Source: Otis tarda
Taxonomy: Eukaryota > Chordata > Aves > Otidiformes > Otididae
Assembly: GCA_026413225.1 (NCBI GenBank)
Contig: JAPMTP010000093.1
Location: 124,001 to 188,000, forward strand
Reading direction: 5' to 3'
Length of the DNA: 64,000 bases
A program made the position numbers and the translations under genes. The number at the start of each line of letters is the position of its first letter. Positions within the stretch are counted from its first letter, which is position 1. The notes under the pieces are model-generated. The model searched no databases and was not told the origin of the DNA. It saw nothing but the letters and a program-made list of their open reading frames with translations. Positions 41,401-55,218 of this stretch are shown piece by piece.

Positions 41401-42992
41401 TCGGACCACTGCTCCCACACCAAAAGTGCCAGCCACTCAAGCTCTTGCTGCTCCTCAGCGGCCATTTGCAGCGCACCTACAGCAGCACAGACTTTGGGAC
41501 TCCGGGCTTTCCCTGACGAACAGGGCTTCCACCTTTACCACCAGCTACACGTGGGCGCCCCATATAAACACACCGAAAAATCACGAATATCGGACCATTG
41601 CTCCCACACCAAAAGTGCCAGCCACTCAAGCTCTTGCTGCTCCTCAGCGGCCATTGGCATTCCACCTACCGCACAAGAGACATTGGGGCTCCGGGCTTAA
41701 CCTGACGAACAGGGCTTCGACGTTTACCACCAGCTGCACGTGGGCGCGCCCTGAAAAAAAACCCCGAAAAATCACGAACGTCGGACGATTGCTCCCACAC
41801 CAAAAGTGCCAGCTACTGGAGCTCTTGCTGCTCCTCAGCGGCCATTGGCAGTGCACCTGCAGCAGCACAGACATTGGGGCTCCAGGATTTCCCTGTCGAA
41901 CAGGGCTTCCACGTTTACCACCAGCTGCACAAGGGCGCCCACTGAAAAAAAAAAAAACCGAAAAATCATGAACGTCGGACCATTACTCCCACACCAAAAG
42001 TGCCAGCCACTCAAGCTCTTGCTGCTCCTCAGCAGCCATTGGCAGTCCACCTACAGCACCAGAGACATTGGGACTCTGGGCTTTCCCTGACGAACAGGGC
42101 TTCAACGTTTATCACCAGCTGCACAAGGGTGCTCCCTGAAAAAAAACCCCTAAAAATCACGAATGTCGGAACATTGCTCCCACAGCAAAAGTGCCAGACA
42201 CTCAAGCTCTTGCTGCTCCTCAGCGGCCATTGGCAGTGCACCTATTGCACCAGAGACATTGGGGCTCCGGGCTTTCCCAGACGAACAGGGCTTCGATGTT
42301 TACCACCAGCTGCACCGGGGCACCCATTGAAAAAAACCCCAAAAAATCACGAACGTCGGACGATTGCTCCCACACCAAAAGTGCCAGCCACTCAAGCTCT
42401 TGCTGCTCCTCAGCGGCCATTGGCAGTGCACCTACAGCAGCACAGACATTGGGGCTCCGGGCTTTCCCTGACGAACAGGGCTTCGACATTTGCCAACAGC
42501 TGCACGTGGGCGGCCACTGAAAACACCCCGAAAAATCACGAACGTCGGACGATTGCTCCCACACCAAAAGTGCCAGCCACTCAAGTTCTTTCTGTTCCTC
42601 AGTGGCCATTGGCAGCGCACCTACAGAACCACAGACATTGGGGCTCCGGGCTTTCTCTGAAAAACAGGGCTTCGACGTTTACCAACAGCTGCACGTGGGT
42701 GCTCCCTGAAAAAAAAAACTCAAAAATCACGAACGTCGGACCACTGCTCCCACACCAAAAGTGCCAGCCACTCAAGCTCTTGCTGCTCCTCAGCGGCCAT
42801 TGGCAGCGCACCTACAGCAGCACAGACTTTGGGACTCCGGGCTTTCCCTGACGAACAGGGCTTCGACCTTTACCACCAGCTACACGTGGGCGCCCCCTGA
42901 AAAAAACACCGAAAAATCACGAATATCGGACCATTGCTCCCACACCAAAAGTGCCAGCCACTCAAGCTCTTGCTGCTCCTCAGCGGCCATTG

Positions 42993-44897
42993 GCAGCTCA
43001 TCTAGAGCAGCACAGACATTGGGGTCTCCGCGCTTTCCCTGACGAACAGGGCTTCGACGTTTACCACCAGCTGCACGTGGGCGCCCCCTGAAAAAAAACC
43101 CCGAAAAATCACGAACGTCGGAAGATTGCTCCCACACCAAAAGTGCCAGCCACTCAAGCTCTTGCTGCTCCTCAGCGGCCATTGGCAGCGCACCTACAGT
43201 ACCACAGACATTGGGGCTCCGGGCTTTCCCTGACGAACAGGGCTTTGACATTTACCACCAGCTGCACCTGCGCGTCCCCGAAAAAAAACCCCAAAAAATT
43301 ACGAACGTCAGACGATTGCTCCCACACCAAAAGTGCCAGCCACTCAAGCTCTTGCTGCTCCTCAGCGGCCATTGGCATTCCACCTACCGCACAAGAGACA
43401 TTGGGGCTCCGGGCTTTCCCTGACGAACAGGGCTTCCACGTTTACCACCAGCTGCACGTGGGCGCGCCCTGAAAAAAAACCCCGAAAAATCAATAACGTC
43501 GCAAGATTGCTCCCACACCAAAAGTGCCAGCTACTGGAGCTCTTGCTGCTCCTCAGCGGCCATTGGCAGTGCACCTGCAGCAGCACAGACATTGGGGCTC
43601 CAGGATTTCCCTGTCGAACAGGGCTTCCACGTTTACCACCAGCTGCACAAGGGCGCTCACTGAAAAAAAAAACCGAAAAATCATGAACGTCGGACCATTA
43701 CTCCCACACCAAAAGTGCCAGCCACTCAAGCTCTTGCTGCTCCTCAGCAGCCATTGGCAGTCCACCTACCACACCAGAGACATTGGGACTCTGGGCTTTC
43801 CCTGACGAACAGGGCTTCAACGTTTATCACCAGCTGCACAAGGGTGCTCCCTGAAAAAAAACCCCTAAAAATCACGAATGTCGGAACATTGCTCCCACAC
43901 CAAAAGTGCCAGACACTCAAGCTATTTCTGCTCCTCAGCGGCCATTGGCAGTGCACCTATTGCACCAGAGACATTGGGGCTCCGGGCTTTCCCAGACGAA
44001 CAGGGCTTCGATGTTTACCACCAGCTGCACCGGGGCACCCATTGAAAAAAACCCCAAAAAATCACGAACGTCGGACGATTGCTCCCACACCAAAAGTGCC
44101 AGCCACTCAAGCTCTTGCTGCTCCTCAGCGGCCATTGGCAGTGAACATACATCAGCACACACACTGGGGCTCCGGGCTTTCCCTGACGAACAGGGCTTCG
44201 ACATTTACCACCAGCTGCACGTGTACGGCCCCTGAAAACAAACTCCGAAAATTCACGAACGTCGGTCGATTGCACCCACACCAAAAGTGCCAGCCACTCA
44301 AGCTCTTGCTGCTCCTCAGCGGCCATTGGCAGTGCACCTACAGCAGCACAGACATTGGGGCTCCGGGCTTTCCCTGACGAACAGGGCTTCGACATTTGCC
44401 AACAGATACACGTGGGCGGCCACTGAAAACACCCCGAAAAATCATGAACGTCGGACGATTGCTCCCACACCAAAAGTGCCAGCCACTCAAGTTCTTTCTG
44501 TTCCTCAGTGGCCATTGGCAGCGCACCTACAGAACCACAGACATTGGGGCTCCGGGCTTTCTCTGAAAAACAGGGCTTCGACGTTTACCAACAGCTGCAC
44601 GTGGGTGCTCCCTGAAAAAAACACTCAAAACTCACGAACGTCGGACCACTGCTCCCACACCAAAAGTGCCAGCCACTCAAGCTCTTGCTGCTCCTCAGCG
44701 GCCATTTGCAGCGCACCTACAGCAGCACAGACTTTAGGACTCCGGGCTTTCCCTGACGAACAGGGCTTCCACCTTTACCACCAGCTACACGTGGGCGCCC
44801 CATATAAACACACCGAAAAATCACGAATATCGGACCATTGCTCCCACACCAAAAGTGTCAGCCACTCAAGCTCTTGCTGCTCCTCAGCGGCCATTGG
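42993..44897 (-). repeat. 1.90 kb ten-monomer higher-order repeat, copy 1
   Basis: Starts at the variant monomer with GGCAGCTCATCTAGAGCAGC. Its ten monomers differ from each other, but each recurs in copies 2 and 3 at the same place: ATCAATAACGTCGCAAGATTG, CTACTGGAGCTCTTGC, CAAGCTATTTCTGCTCC and CATACATCAGCACACAC all recur at 1902-1905 bp. A related nine-monomer version precedes it (about 41.2-42.99 kb; the offset of the CTACTGGAGC monomer is 1718 bp). Confidence 0.92.
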
Positions 44898-46799
44898 CAG
44901 CTCATCTAGAGCAGCACAGACATTGGGGTCTCCGCGCTTTCCCTGACGAACTGGGCTTCGACGTTTACCACCAGCTGCACGTGGGCGCTCCCTGAAAAAA
45001 AACCCCGAAAAATCACGAACGTCGGAAGATTGCTCCCACACCAAAAGTGCCAGCCACTCAAGCTCTTGCTGCTCCTCAGCGGCCATTGGCAGCGCACCTA
45101 CAGTACCACAGACATTGGGGCTCCGGGCTTTCCCTGACGAACAGGGCTTTGACATTTACCACCAGCTGCACCTGCGCGTCCCCGAAAAAAAACCCCAAAA
45201 AATTACGAACGTCAGACGATTGCTCCCACACCAAAAGTGCCAGCCACTCAAGCTCTTGCTGCTCCTCAGCGGCCATTGGCATTCCACCTACCGCACAAGA
45301 GACATTGGGGCTCCGGGCTTTCCCTGACGAACAGGGCTTCGACGTTTACCACCAGCTGCACGTGGGCGCGCCCTGAAAAAAAACCCCGAAAAATCAATAA
45401 CGTCGCAAGATTGCTCCCACACCAAAAGTGCCAGCTACTGGAGCTCTTGCTGCTCCTCAGCGGCCGTTGGCAGTGCACCTGCAGCAGCACAGACATTGGG
45501 GCTCCAGGATTTCCCTGTCGAACAGGGCTTCCACGTTTACCACCAGCTGCACAAGGGCGCTCACTGAAAAAAAAAACCGAAAAATCATGAACGTCGGACC
45601 ATTACTCCCACACCAAAAGTGCCAGCCACTCAAGCTCTTGCTGCTCCTCAGCAGCCATTGGCAGTCCACCTACCACACCAGAGACATTGGGACTCTGGGC
45701 TTTCCCTGACGAACAGGGCTTCAACGTTTATCACCAGCTGCACAAGGGTGCTCCCTGAAAAAAACCCCTAAAAATCACGAATGTCGGAACATTGCTCCCA
45801 CACCAAAAGTGCCAGACACTCAAGCTATTTCTGCTCCTCAGCGGCCATTGGCAGTGCACCTATTGCACCAGAGACATTGGGGCTCCGGGCTTTCCCAGAC
45901 GAACAGGGCTTCGATGTTTACCACCAGCTGCACCGGGGCACCCATTGAAAAAAACCCCAAAAATCACGAACGTCGGACGATTGCTCCCACACCAAAAGTG
46001 CCAGCCACTCAAGCTCTTGCTGCTCCTCAGCGGCCATTGGCAGTGAACATACATCAGCACACACACTGGGGCTCCGGGCTTTCCCTGACGAACAGGGCTT
46101 CGACATTTACCACCAGCTGCACGTGTACGGCCCCTGAAAACAAACTCCGAAAATTCACGAACGTCGGACGATTGCTCCCACACCAAAAGTGCCAGCCACT
46201 CAAGCTCTTGCTGCTCCTCAGCGGCCATTGGCATTCCACCTACAGCAGCACAGACATTGGGGCTCCGGGCTTTCCCTGACGAACAGGGCTTCGACATTTG
46301 CCAACAGATACACGTGGGCGGCCACTGAAAACACCCCGAAAAATCATGAACGTCGGACAATTGCTCCCACACCAAAAGTGCCAGCCACTCAAGTTCTTTC
46401 TGTTCCTCAGCGGCCATTGGCAGCGCACCTACAGCACCACAGACATTGGGGCTCCGGGCTTTCTCTGAAAAACAGGGCTTCGACGTTTACCAACAGCTGC
46501 ACGTGGGTGCTCCCTGAAAAAAAAACTCAAAACTCACGAACGTCGGACCACTGCTCCCACACCAAAAGTGCCAGCCACTCAAGCTCTTGCTGCTCCTCAG
46601 CGGCCATTTGCAGCGCACCTACAGCAGCACAGACTTTAGGACTCCGGGCTTTCCCTGACGAACAGGGCTTCCACCTTTACCACCAGCTACACGTGGGCGC
46701 CCCATATAAACACACCGAAAAATCACGAATATCGGACCATTGCTCCCACACCAAAAGTGCCAGCCACTCAAGCTCTTGCTGCTCCTCAGCGGCCATTGG
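44898..46799 (-). repeat. 1.90 kb higher-order repeat, copy 2
   Basis: Same ten-monomer order as copy 1, about 98-99% alike by eye. Differences include single-base changes and changes in A-run length. Confidence 0.92.
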
Positions 46800-47860
46800 C
46801 AGCTCATCTAGAGCAGCACAGACATTGGGGTCTCCGCGCTTTCCCTGACGAACTGGGCTTCGACGTTTACCACCAGCTGCACGTGGGCGCTCCCTGAAAA
46901 AAAACCCCGAAAAATCACGAACGTCGGAAGATTGCTCCCACACCAAAGTGCCAGCCACTCAAGCTCTTGCTGCTCCTCAGCGGCCATTGGCAGCGCACCT
47001 ACAGTACCACAGACATTGGGGCTCCGGGCTTTCCCTGACGAACAGGGCTTTGACATTTACCACCAGCTGCACCTGCGCGTCCCCGAAAAAAAACCCCAAA
47101 AAATTACGAACGTCAGACGATTGCTCCCACACCAAAAGTGCCAGCCACTCAAGCTCTTGCTGCTCCTCAGCGGCCATTGGCATTCCACCTACCGCACAAG
47201 AGACATTGGGGCTCCGGGCTTTCCCTGACGAACAGGGCTTCGACGTTTACCACCAGCTGCACGTGGGCGCGCCTCTGAAAAAAAACCCCGAAAAATCAAT
47301 AACGTCGCAAGATTGCTCCCACACCAAAAGTGCCAGCTACTGGAGCTCTTGCTGCTCCTCAGCGGCCATTGGCAGTGCACCTGCAGCAGCACAGACATTG
47401 GGGCTCCAGGATTTCCCTGTCGAACAGGGCTTCCACGTTTACCACCAGCTGCACAAGGGCGCTCACTGAAAAAAAAAAACCGAAAAATCATGAACGTCGG
47501 ACCATTACTCCCACACCAAAAGTGCCAGCCACTCAAGCTCTTGCTGCTCCTCAGCAGCCATTGGCAGTCCACCTACCACACCAGAGACATTGGGACTCTG
47601 GGCTTTCCCTGACGAACAGGGCTTCAACGTTTATCACCAGCTGCACAAGGGTGCTCCTGAAAAAAAACCCCTAAAAATCACGAATGTCGGAACATTGCTC
47701 CCACACCAAAAGTGCCAGACACTCAAGCTATTTCTGCTCCTCAGCGGCCATTGGCAGTGCACCTATTGCACCAGAGACATTGGGGCTCCGGGCTTTCCCA
47801 GACGAACAGGGCTTCGATGTTTTACCACCAGCTGGCACCGGGGCACCCATTGAAAAAAAC
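46800..47860 (-). repeat. 1.90 kb higher-order repeat, copy 3, partial
   Basis: Follows the same order through the CAAGCTATTTCTGCTCC monomer (about 47725). It departs near 47860-47930, where the CATACATCAGCACACAC monomer is replaced by an unrelated B monomer. Confidence 0.88.
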
Positions 47861-49062
47861 CCCAAAAAATCACGAACGTCGGACGATTGCTCCCACACCA
47901 AAAGTGCCAGCCACTCAAGCTCTTGCTGCTCCTAAGCAGCCATTGGCAGTCCACCTACAACACCACAGACATTGGGGCTCCGGGCTTTCCCTGATGAATA
48001 GGGCTTCGACATTTACCACCAGCTGCAGGTGGACGGCCCCTGAAAAAAAACCCCGAAAATTCACGAACGTCAGACGATTGCTTCCACACCAAAAGTGCCA
48101 GCCACTCAAGCTCTTGCTGCTCCTCAGCGGCCATTGGCAGCATACCTACCGCAGCACAGACATTGGGGCTTCGGGCTATCCCTGACGAACAGGGCTATGA
48201 CGTTTACCACCAGCTGCACTTGATCGCTCCCTGAAAATAAAAACCAAGAAATCACGAACGTCGGACGATTGCTCCCACACCAAAAGTGCCAGCCACTCAA
48301 GCTCTTGCTGCTCCTCAGCGACCATTGGCAGCGCACCTACAGCAGCACAGACATTGGGGCTCTGGGCTTTCCCTGATGAAGAGGGCTTCGACGCTTACCA
48401 CCAGCTGCACCTGGGCGCCCACTGAAAAAAACCCCGAAAAATCACGAACGTCGGACCATTACTCCCACACCAAAAGTGCCAGCCATTCAAGCTCTTGCTG
48501 CTCCTCAGCGGCCATTGGCTGTCCACCTACCGCACCAGAGACATTGAGGCTCCTGGCTTTCCCTGACGAACAGGGCTTCGACATTGGCTTCGACATTTAC
48601 CACCAGCTGCAGGTGGACGGCCCGTGAAAAAAAACACCGATAATTCATGAACGTCTGACGATTGCTCCCACACCAAAAGTGCCAGCCACTCAAGCTCTTG
48701 CTGCTCCTCAGCGGCCATTGGCAGTGCACCTACAGCACCACAGACATGGGGGCTCCAGGCTATCCCTGACGAACAGGGCTTCGAAGTTTACCACCGGCTG
48801 CACTTGATTGCTCGCTGAAAAAAAAACCCAAGAAATCATGAACGTCGGACGATTGCTCCCACACCAAAAGTGCCAGACACTCAAACTCTTGCTGCTCCTC
48901 AGCGGCCATTGGCAGTCCACCTACCGCACTACAGACATTGGGGCTCCAGGCTTTCCCTGACGAACAGGGCTTCGTCGTTTACCACCAGCTGCACATGGTC
49001 GCCCCCTGAAAATAAACCCCAAAAAATCACGAAGGTCGGAAGATTGCTCCCACACCAAAAGT

Positions 49063-49066
49063 GCCC
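49063..49066. other. Second satellite orientation switch (minus to +)
   Basis: The left sequence ends in a minus monomer at CACACCAAAAGTGCC (to 49065). The right begins in + orientation at CTGTTCGTCAGGGAAAG (from 49066). The GCC at 49063-49065 fits both parents (AAGTGCCAGCC and CGAAGCCCTG), giving a 3 bp microhomology. Confidence 0.9.
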
Positions 49067-49494
49067 TGTTCGTCAGGGAAAGACCGGAGCCCCAATGTCT
49101 GTGGTGCTGTAGGTGCGCTGACAATGGCCGCTGAGGAGCAGCAAGAGCTTGAGTGGCTGGCACTTTTGGTGTGGGAGCAATGGTCCGACGTTCATGATTT
49201 TTCAGGGTGTTTTCAGTGGGCGCCCACGTGCAGCTGGTGGTAAACGTCGAAGCCCTGTTCGTCAGGGAAAGCCTGGAGCCCCAATGTCTGTGCTGCTGTA
49301 GGTGGAGTGCCAATGGCCGCTGAGGAGCAGCAAGAGCTTGAGTGGCTGGCACTTTTGGTGTGGGTGCAATCTTCCGACGTTCGTGATTTTTCGGGGTTTT
49401 TTTTCAGGAAGCGCCAACATGCAGCTGGTGGTAAACATCGAAGCCCTGTTCGTCAGGGAAAGCCCGGAGCCCCAATGTCTGTGCTGCTGTAGAG

Positions 49495-52400
49495 GTGCTG
49501 CCAATGACACCTGAGGAGCAGCAAGAGCTCGAGTTGCTGGCACCTTTGGTGTGGGAGCAATGGTCCGACGTTCGTGATTTTTTGGGTTTTTTTTCAGTGG
49601 GCGCACACGTGTAGATGGTGGTAAACGTCGAAGCCCTGTTCGTCAGGGAAAGCCCGGAGCCCCAATGTCTGTGCTGCTGTAGATGCGCTGCCAATGGCCA
49701 CTGAGGAGAAGCAAGAGCTCGAGTGGCTGGCACTTTTTGTGTGGGAGCAATGGTCCGACGTTCGTGATTTTTCGGTTTTTCTTTTGATTGGGCGCCCAGG
49801 TGCAGCTGGTGGTAAATGTCGAAGCACTGCTCCTCAGGGAAAGCCCGGAGCCCCAATGTCTGTGCTGCTGTAGGTGCGCTGCCAATGGCCGCTGAGGAGC
49901 AGCAAGAGCTTAGTGGCTGGCACTTTTGGTGTGGGTGCAGTGGTCCGACGTTCGTGATTTTTTGGGTTTCTTTTCATTGTGCGCCCACGTGCAGCCTGCG
50001 GTAAACGTCGAAGCCCTGTTCGTCAGGGATAGCCCGGAGCCCCAGTGTCTGTGCTGCTGTAGGTGGACTGCCAATGGCCGCTGAGGAGCAGCAAGAGCTT
50101 GAGTGGCTGGCACTTTTGGTGTGGGAGCAATCGTCCGACGTTCATGATATTTCGGGGTTTTTTTTCAGTGAGCGCCCACGTGCAGCTGGTGGCAAACGTC
50201 GAAGCCCTGTTCGTCAGGGAAAGCCCGGAGCCCCAATGTCTGTGCTGCTGCAGGTGCTCTGCCAATGGCCGCTGAGGAGCAGCAAGAGCTTGAGTGGCTG
50301 GCACTTTTGGTGTGGGAGCAATCTTCCGACGTTGGTGATTTTTTGGGATTTTTTTTCAGGGAGCGCACACATGCAGCTGGTGCTAAATGTATAAGCTCTG
50401 TTCGTCAGGGAAAGACCGGAGCCTCAATGTCTCATGTGCGGTACGTGGACTGCCAATGGCCGCTGAGGAGCAGCAAGAGCTTGAATGGCTGGCACTTTTG
50501 GTGTGGGAGCAATCGTCCAAGGTTCGTGATTTTTCGGGGTTTTTTTCAGGGGGCGCCCTGGTGCAGCTGGTGGTAAACGTCGAAGCCCTGTTCGTCGGAG
50601 AAAGCCCGGAGCCCCAGTGTCTGTCGTGCTGTAGGTGCGCTACCAATGGCCGCTGAGGAGCAGCAAGAGCTTGAGTGGCTGGCACTTTTGGTGTGGGAGC
50701 AATGGTCCGACGTTCGTGATTATTTGGGGTTGTTTTCAGTGAGCGCCCACGTGTAGCTGGTGCTAAACGTCGAAGCCCTGTTCGTCAGGGAAAGGCCGGA
50801 GCCCCAATGTCTGTGCTGCTATAGGTGCGCTGCCAATGGCCGCTGAGGAGCAGCAAGAGCTTGAGTGGCTGGCCCTTTTGGTGTGGGAGCAATGGTCCGA
50901 CGTTCGTGATATTTTGTGTTTTTTTTCCGGGAGCGCCCACGTGCAGCTGGTGGTAAAGGTCGAAGCCCTGTTTGTCAGGGAAAGCCCGGAGTCTCAATGT
51001 CTCTGGTGCAGTACGTGGAGTGCCAATGGTCGCTGAGGAGCAGCAAGAGCTTGAGTGGCTGGCACTTTTGGTGTGGGAGCAATCGTCCGATGTTCGTGAT
51101 TTTTTGGGTTTTTATCAGGTAGCGATCAAGTGCAGCTGGTGGTAAACGTCGAAGCCCTGTTCGTCAGGGAAAGCCCGGAGCCCCAATGTCTGTGCTGCTG
51201 TAGGTGCACTGCCAATGACCGCTGAGGGACAGCAAGAGCTTGGAGTGTCTGGCACTTTTGTTGTGGGAGCAATGGTCCGACGTTCGTGATTTTTCGGCGT
51301 TTTTTCAGTGAGCGCCCTGGTGCAGCTGGTGGTAACCGTCGAAGCTTTGTTGGTCAGGGAAACCCCGGAGCCCCACTGTCTGTGCTGCTGTAGGTGCGCT
51401 GCCAATGGCCGCTGAGGAGCAGCAAGAGCTTGGAGTGTCTGGCTCTTTTGGTGTGGGAGCAATGGTAGAACGTTCGTGATTTTTCGGGGTTTTTTTTTCA
51501 GGGGGCGCCCACGTACAGCTGGTGGTAAACATCGAAGCCCTGTTCATCAGGGGAAAGCCCGGAGCCCCAATGTCTGTGCTGCTGTAGATACGCTGCCAAT
51601 GGCCGCTGAGGAGCAAAAGAGCTTGAGTGGCTGTCACTTTTGGTGTGGGAGCAATCGTCCGACGTTCATGATTTTTCGGGGTTTATTTTTCAGGGGGGAC
51701 CAACGTGCAGCTGGTGGTATACGTCGAAGCCCTGTTCGTCAGGGAAAGCCCGGAGCCCCAATGTCTGTGGTGCTGTAGATACGCTGCCAATAGCCGCTGA
51801 GGAGCAGCAAGAGCTTGAGTGTCTGGCACTTTTGGTGTGGGAGCAATCGTCCGACGTTCGTGATTTTTCGGGGTTTATTTTTCAGGGGGCGCCAACGTGC
51901 AGCTGGTGGTATACGTGGCCGAAGCCCTGTTCGTCAGGGAAAGCCCGGAGCCCCAATGTCTGTGGTGCTGTAGGTGCACTGCCAATGGCCGCTGAGGAGC
52001 AGCAAGAGCTTGAGTGGCTGGCATTTTGGTGTGGGAGCAATCGTCTGACGTTCGTGATTTTTCTCGGTTTTTATTTCCGGGAGCGCCCACGTGCAGCTGG
52101 TGGTAAACGTGGAAGCCCTGTTCGTCAGGGAAAGCCCGGAGCCCCAATGTCTGTGCTGCTGTAGGTGCACTGCCAATGACCGCTGAGGAGCAAAAGGAGC
52201 TTGTGTGTCTGGCCCTTTTGGTGTGGGAGCAATGCTCCGACGTTCGTGATTTTTCAGGGTTTTTTCAGGGAGCGCCCACGTGCAGCTGGTGGTATACGTC
52301 GAAGCCCTGTTCGTCAGGGAAAGCCCGGAGCCCCAATGTCTGTGCTGCTGTAGGTGCGCTGCCAATGGCCGCTGAGGAGCAGCAAGAGCTTGAGTGGCTA

Positions 52401-55218
52401 GAACTTTTGGTGTGATAGCAATGGTTCAACGTTCGTGATTTTCGAGGTTTTTTTTTCAGTGAGCGCCCTGGTGCAGCTGGTGATATACATCGAAGCCCTT
52501 TTCGTCAGGGAAAGCCCGGAGCCCCAATGTCTGTGCTGCTGTAGGTGCGCTTCCAATGGCCGCTGAGGAGCAGCAAGAGCTTGAGTGGCTGGCCCTTTTG
52601 GTGTGGGAGCAGTCATCCGACGTTCGTGATTTTTCGGGATTTTTTTCAGTGGGCGCCCACGTATAGCTGGTGGTAAACGTCGAAGCCCTGTTCGTCAGGG
52701 AAAGCCCGGAGCCCCAATGTCTGTGCTGCTGTAGGTGCACTGCCAATGGCCGCTGAGGACCAGCAAGAGCTTGAGTGTCTAGCACTTTTGGTATGGGAGC
52801 AATCGTCCGACGTTCGTGATTTTTCGAGTTATTTTCAGTGGGCGCCCACGTACAGATGGTGGTAAACGTGGAAGCTCTGTACGTCAGGGAAAGCCCGGAG
52901 CCCCAATGTTTGTGCTGCTGTAGGTGCGCTGCCAATGGCCGCTGAGGAGCAGCAAGAGCTTGAGTGGCTGGCACTATTGGTGTGGGAGCAATCGTCTGAT
53001 GTTCGTGATTTTTGGGGGTTTTTTTTCAGTGAGCGCCCCGGTGCAGCTGGTGGTAAACATCGAAGCCCTGTTCGTCAGGGAAAGCCCGGAGCCCCAGTGT
53101 CTGTGCTGCTGTAGGTGCGCTGCCAATGGCCGCTAAGGAGCAGCAAGAGCTTGAGTGGCTGGCACTTTTGGTGTGGGAGCAATCGTCCGACAGTGGTGAT
53201 TTTTCGGGCTTTTTTTCAGTGGGCTCCCACGTGCAGCTGGTGGTAAACATGGAAGCCCTGTTCGTCAGGGAAAACCCGGAGCCTCAATTTCTGTGCTGCT
53301 GTACGTGCGCTACCAATAGCCGCTGAGGAGCAGCAAGAGCTTGAGTTTCTAGCACTTTTGGCGTGGGAGCAATCGTCCGATGTTCATGATTTTTTGGGGT
53401 TTCTTTTCCAGGGGTCGCCCACGTGCAGCTGGTGGTATACGTCAAAGCCCTGTTCGTCAAGGAAAGCCTGGAGCCCCAATGTATTTGCTGCTATAGGTGC
53501 GCTGCCAATGGCCGATGAGGAGCAGCAAGAGCTTGAGTGGCTGGCCCTTTTGGTGTGGCAGCAATGGTCCGACGTTCGTGATTTTTCGAGTTTTTTTTTC
53601 AGTGGGCGCCCACGTGCAGCTGGTGGTAAACGTCAAAGCCCTGTTCGTCAGGGAAAGCCCGGAGCCCCAATGTCTGTGCTGCTGTAGGTGCGCTACCAAT
53701 GGCCGTTGAGGAGCAGCAAGAGCTTGAGTGGCTGGCACTTTTGGTGTGGGAGAAATAGTCCGACGTTCGTGATATTTTGGGGGTTTTTTTCAGTGGGCGC
53801 CCACGTGCAGCTGGTGGTAAAGGTCGTAGCCCTGTTCGTCAGGGAAAGTCCGGAGCCCCAATGTCTGTGCTGCTGTAGGTGCGCTACCAATGTCCGTTGA
53901 GGAGCAGCAAGAGCTTGAGTGGCTGGCACTTTTGGTGTGGGAGCAATCGTCCGACATTCGTGATTATTCTGGGTTGTTTTCAGTGGGCGCGCACGTGTAG
54001 ACGGTGGTAAACGTCGAAGCCCTGTTCGTCAGGGAAAGCCCGGAGCCCCAATGTCTGTGCTGCTATAGATACGCTACCAATGGCCGCTGAGGAGCAGCAA
54101 GAGCTTGAGTTGCTGGCACATTTGTAGTGGGAGCAATCGTCCGACGTTCGTGATTTTTCGAGTTTTTTTTTCAGATGGCACCCACGTGCACCTGTTGGTA
54201 AACGTCGAAGCCCTGTTCGTCAGGGAAAGCCCGGAGCCCCAATGTCTGTGCTGCTGTAGGTGCGCTGCCAATGACCGCTGAGGGACAGCAAGAGCTTGAG
54301 TGGCTGGCACTTTTGGTGCGGGAGCAATCGTCCCACTTTCGTGATTTTTCGGCGTTTTTTTCAGTGAGCGCCCTGGTGCAGCTGGTGGTAACCGTCGAAG
54401 CTTTGTTGGTCAGGGAAACCCTGGAGCCCCACTGTCTGTGCTGCTGTAGGTGCGCTGCCAATGGCCGCTGAGGAGCAGCAAGAGCTTGAGTGTCTGGCTC
54501 TTTTGGTGTGGGAGCAATGGTAGAACGTTCGTGATTTTTCGGGGTTTTTTTTTTCCAGGGGGCGCCCACGTACAGCTGGTGGTAAACATCGAAGCCCTGT
54601 TCATCAGGGAAAGCCCGGAGCCCCAATGTCTGTGCTGCTGTAGATACGCTGCCAATGGCCGCTGAGGAGCAAAAAAGAGCTTGAGTGGCTGGCACTTTTT
54701 GGTGTAGGAGCAATCGTCCGACGTTCATGATTTTTCGGGGTTTATTTTTCAGGGGGCCAACGTGCAGCTGGTGGTATACGTCGAAGCCCTGTTCGTCAGG
54801 GAAAGCCCGGAGCCCCAGTCTCTGTGGTGCTGTAGGTGCACTGCCAATGGCCGCTGAGGAGCAGCAAGAGCTTGAGTGGCTGGCACTTTTGGTGTGGGAG
54901 CAATGGTCCAACGTTCGTGATTTTTCGAGTTTTTTTTTCAGGGTGCGCCCACGTGTAGCAGGTGGTAAACGTCGAAGCCCTGTTCGTCAGGGAAAGCCCG
55001 GAGCCCCAATGTCTGTGGTGCTGTAGGTACACTGCCAATGGCCGCTGAGGAGCAGCAAGAGCTTGAGTGGCTGGCACTTTTGGTGTGGGAGCAATCGTCC
55101 AAGGTTCGTGATTTTTCGGGGGTTTTTTTCAGGGGGCGCCCACGTGCAGCTGGTGGTAAACGTCGAAGACCTGTTCGTCAGGGAAAGCCCGGAGCCCCAA
55201 TGTCTGTGCTGCTGTAGA
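49495..55218 (+). repeat. 5.72 kb (about 30-monomer) tandem duplication, copy 1
   Basis: Starts at the variant AATGACACCTGAGGAGCAGC. Markers shared with copy 2 at 5724-5735 bp include GAGCTTAGTGGCTGG (49909, 55634), AAATGTATAAGCTCTG (50386, 56110), CTTTTGATTGGGCGCC (about 49780, 55505) and GACAGTGGTGATTTTTC (about 53189, 58912). Within the unit, about 51.2-51.75 kb is again repeated at about 54.25-54.8 kb (offset about 3.06 kb). Confidence 0.92.

Larger units (their letters stand above)
33201..49065 (-). repeat. Satellite block 2c: mainly B-type monomers, minus orientation
   Basis: About 83 monomers. The diagnostic is CCCTGACGAACAGGG with TTTACCACCAGCTGCAC on the + strand, instead of the A-type CCCTGAGGAGCAGGG with TTTGCCACCAGC. 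Scattered A-type or hybrid monomers remain (near 33673, 34248, 34440, 36730, 37685, 38825, 40555). Contains a five- and ten-monomer periodicity at 34-38 kb and a ten-monomer higher-order repeat at 43-47.9 kb. Confidence 0.95.
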
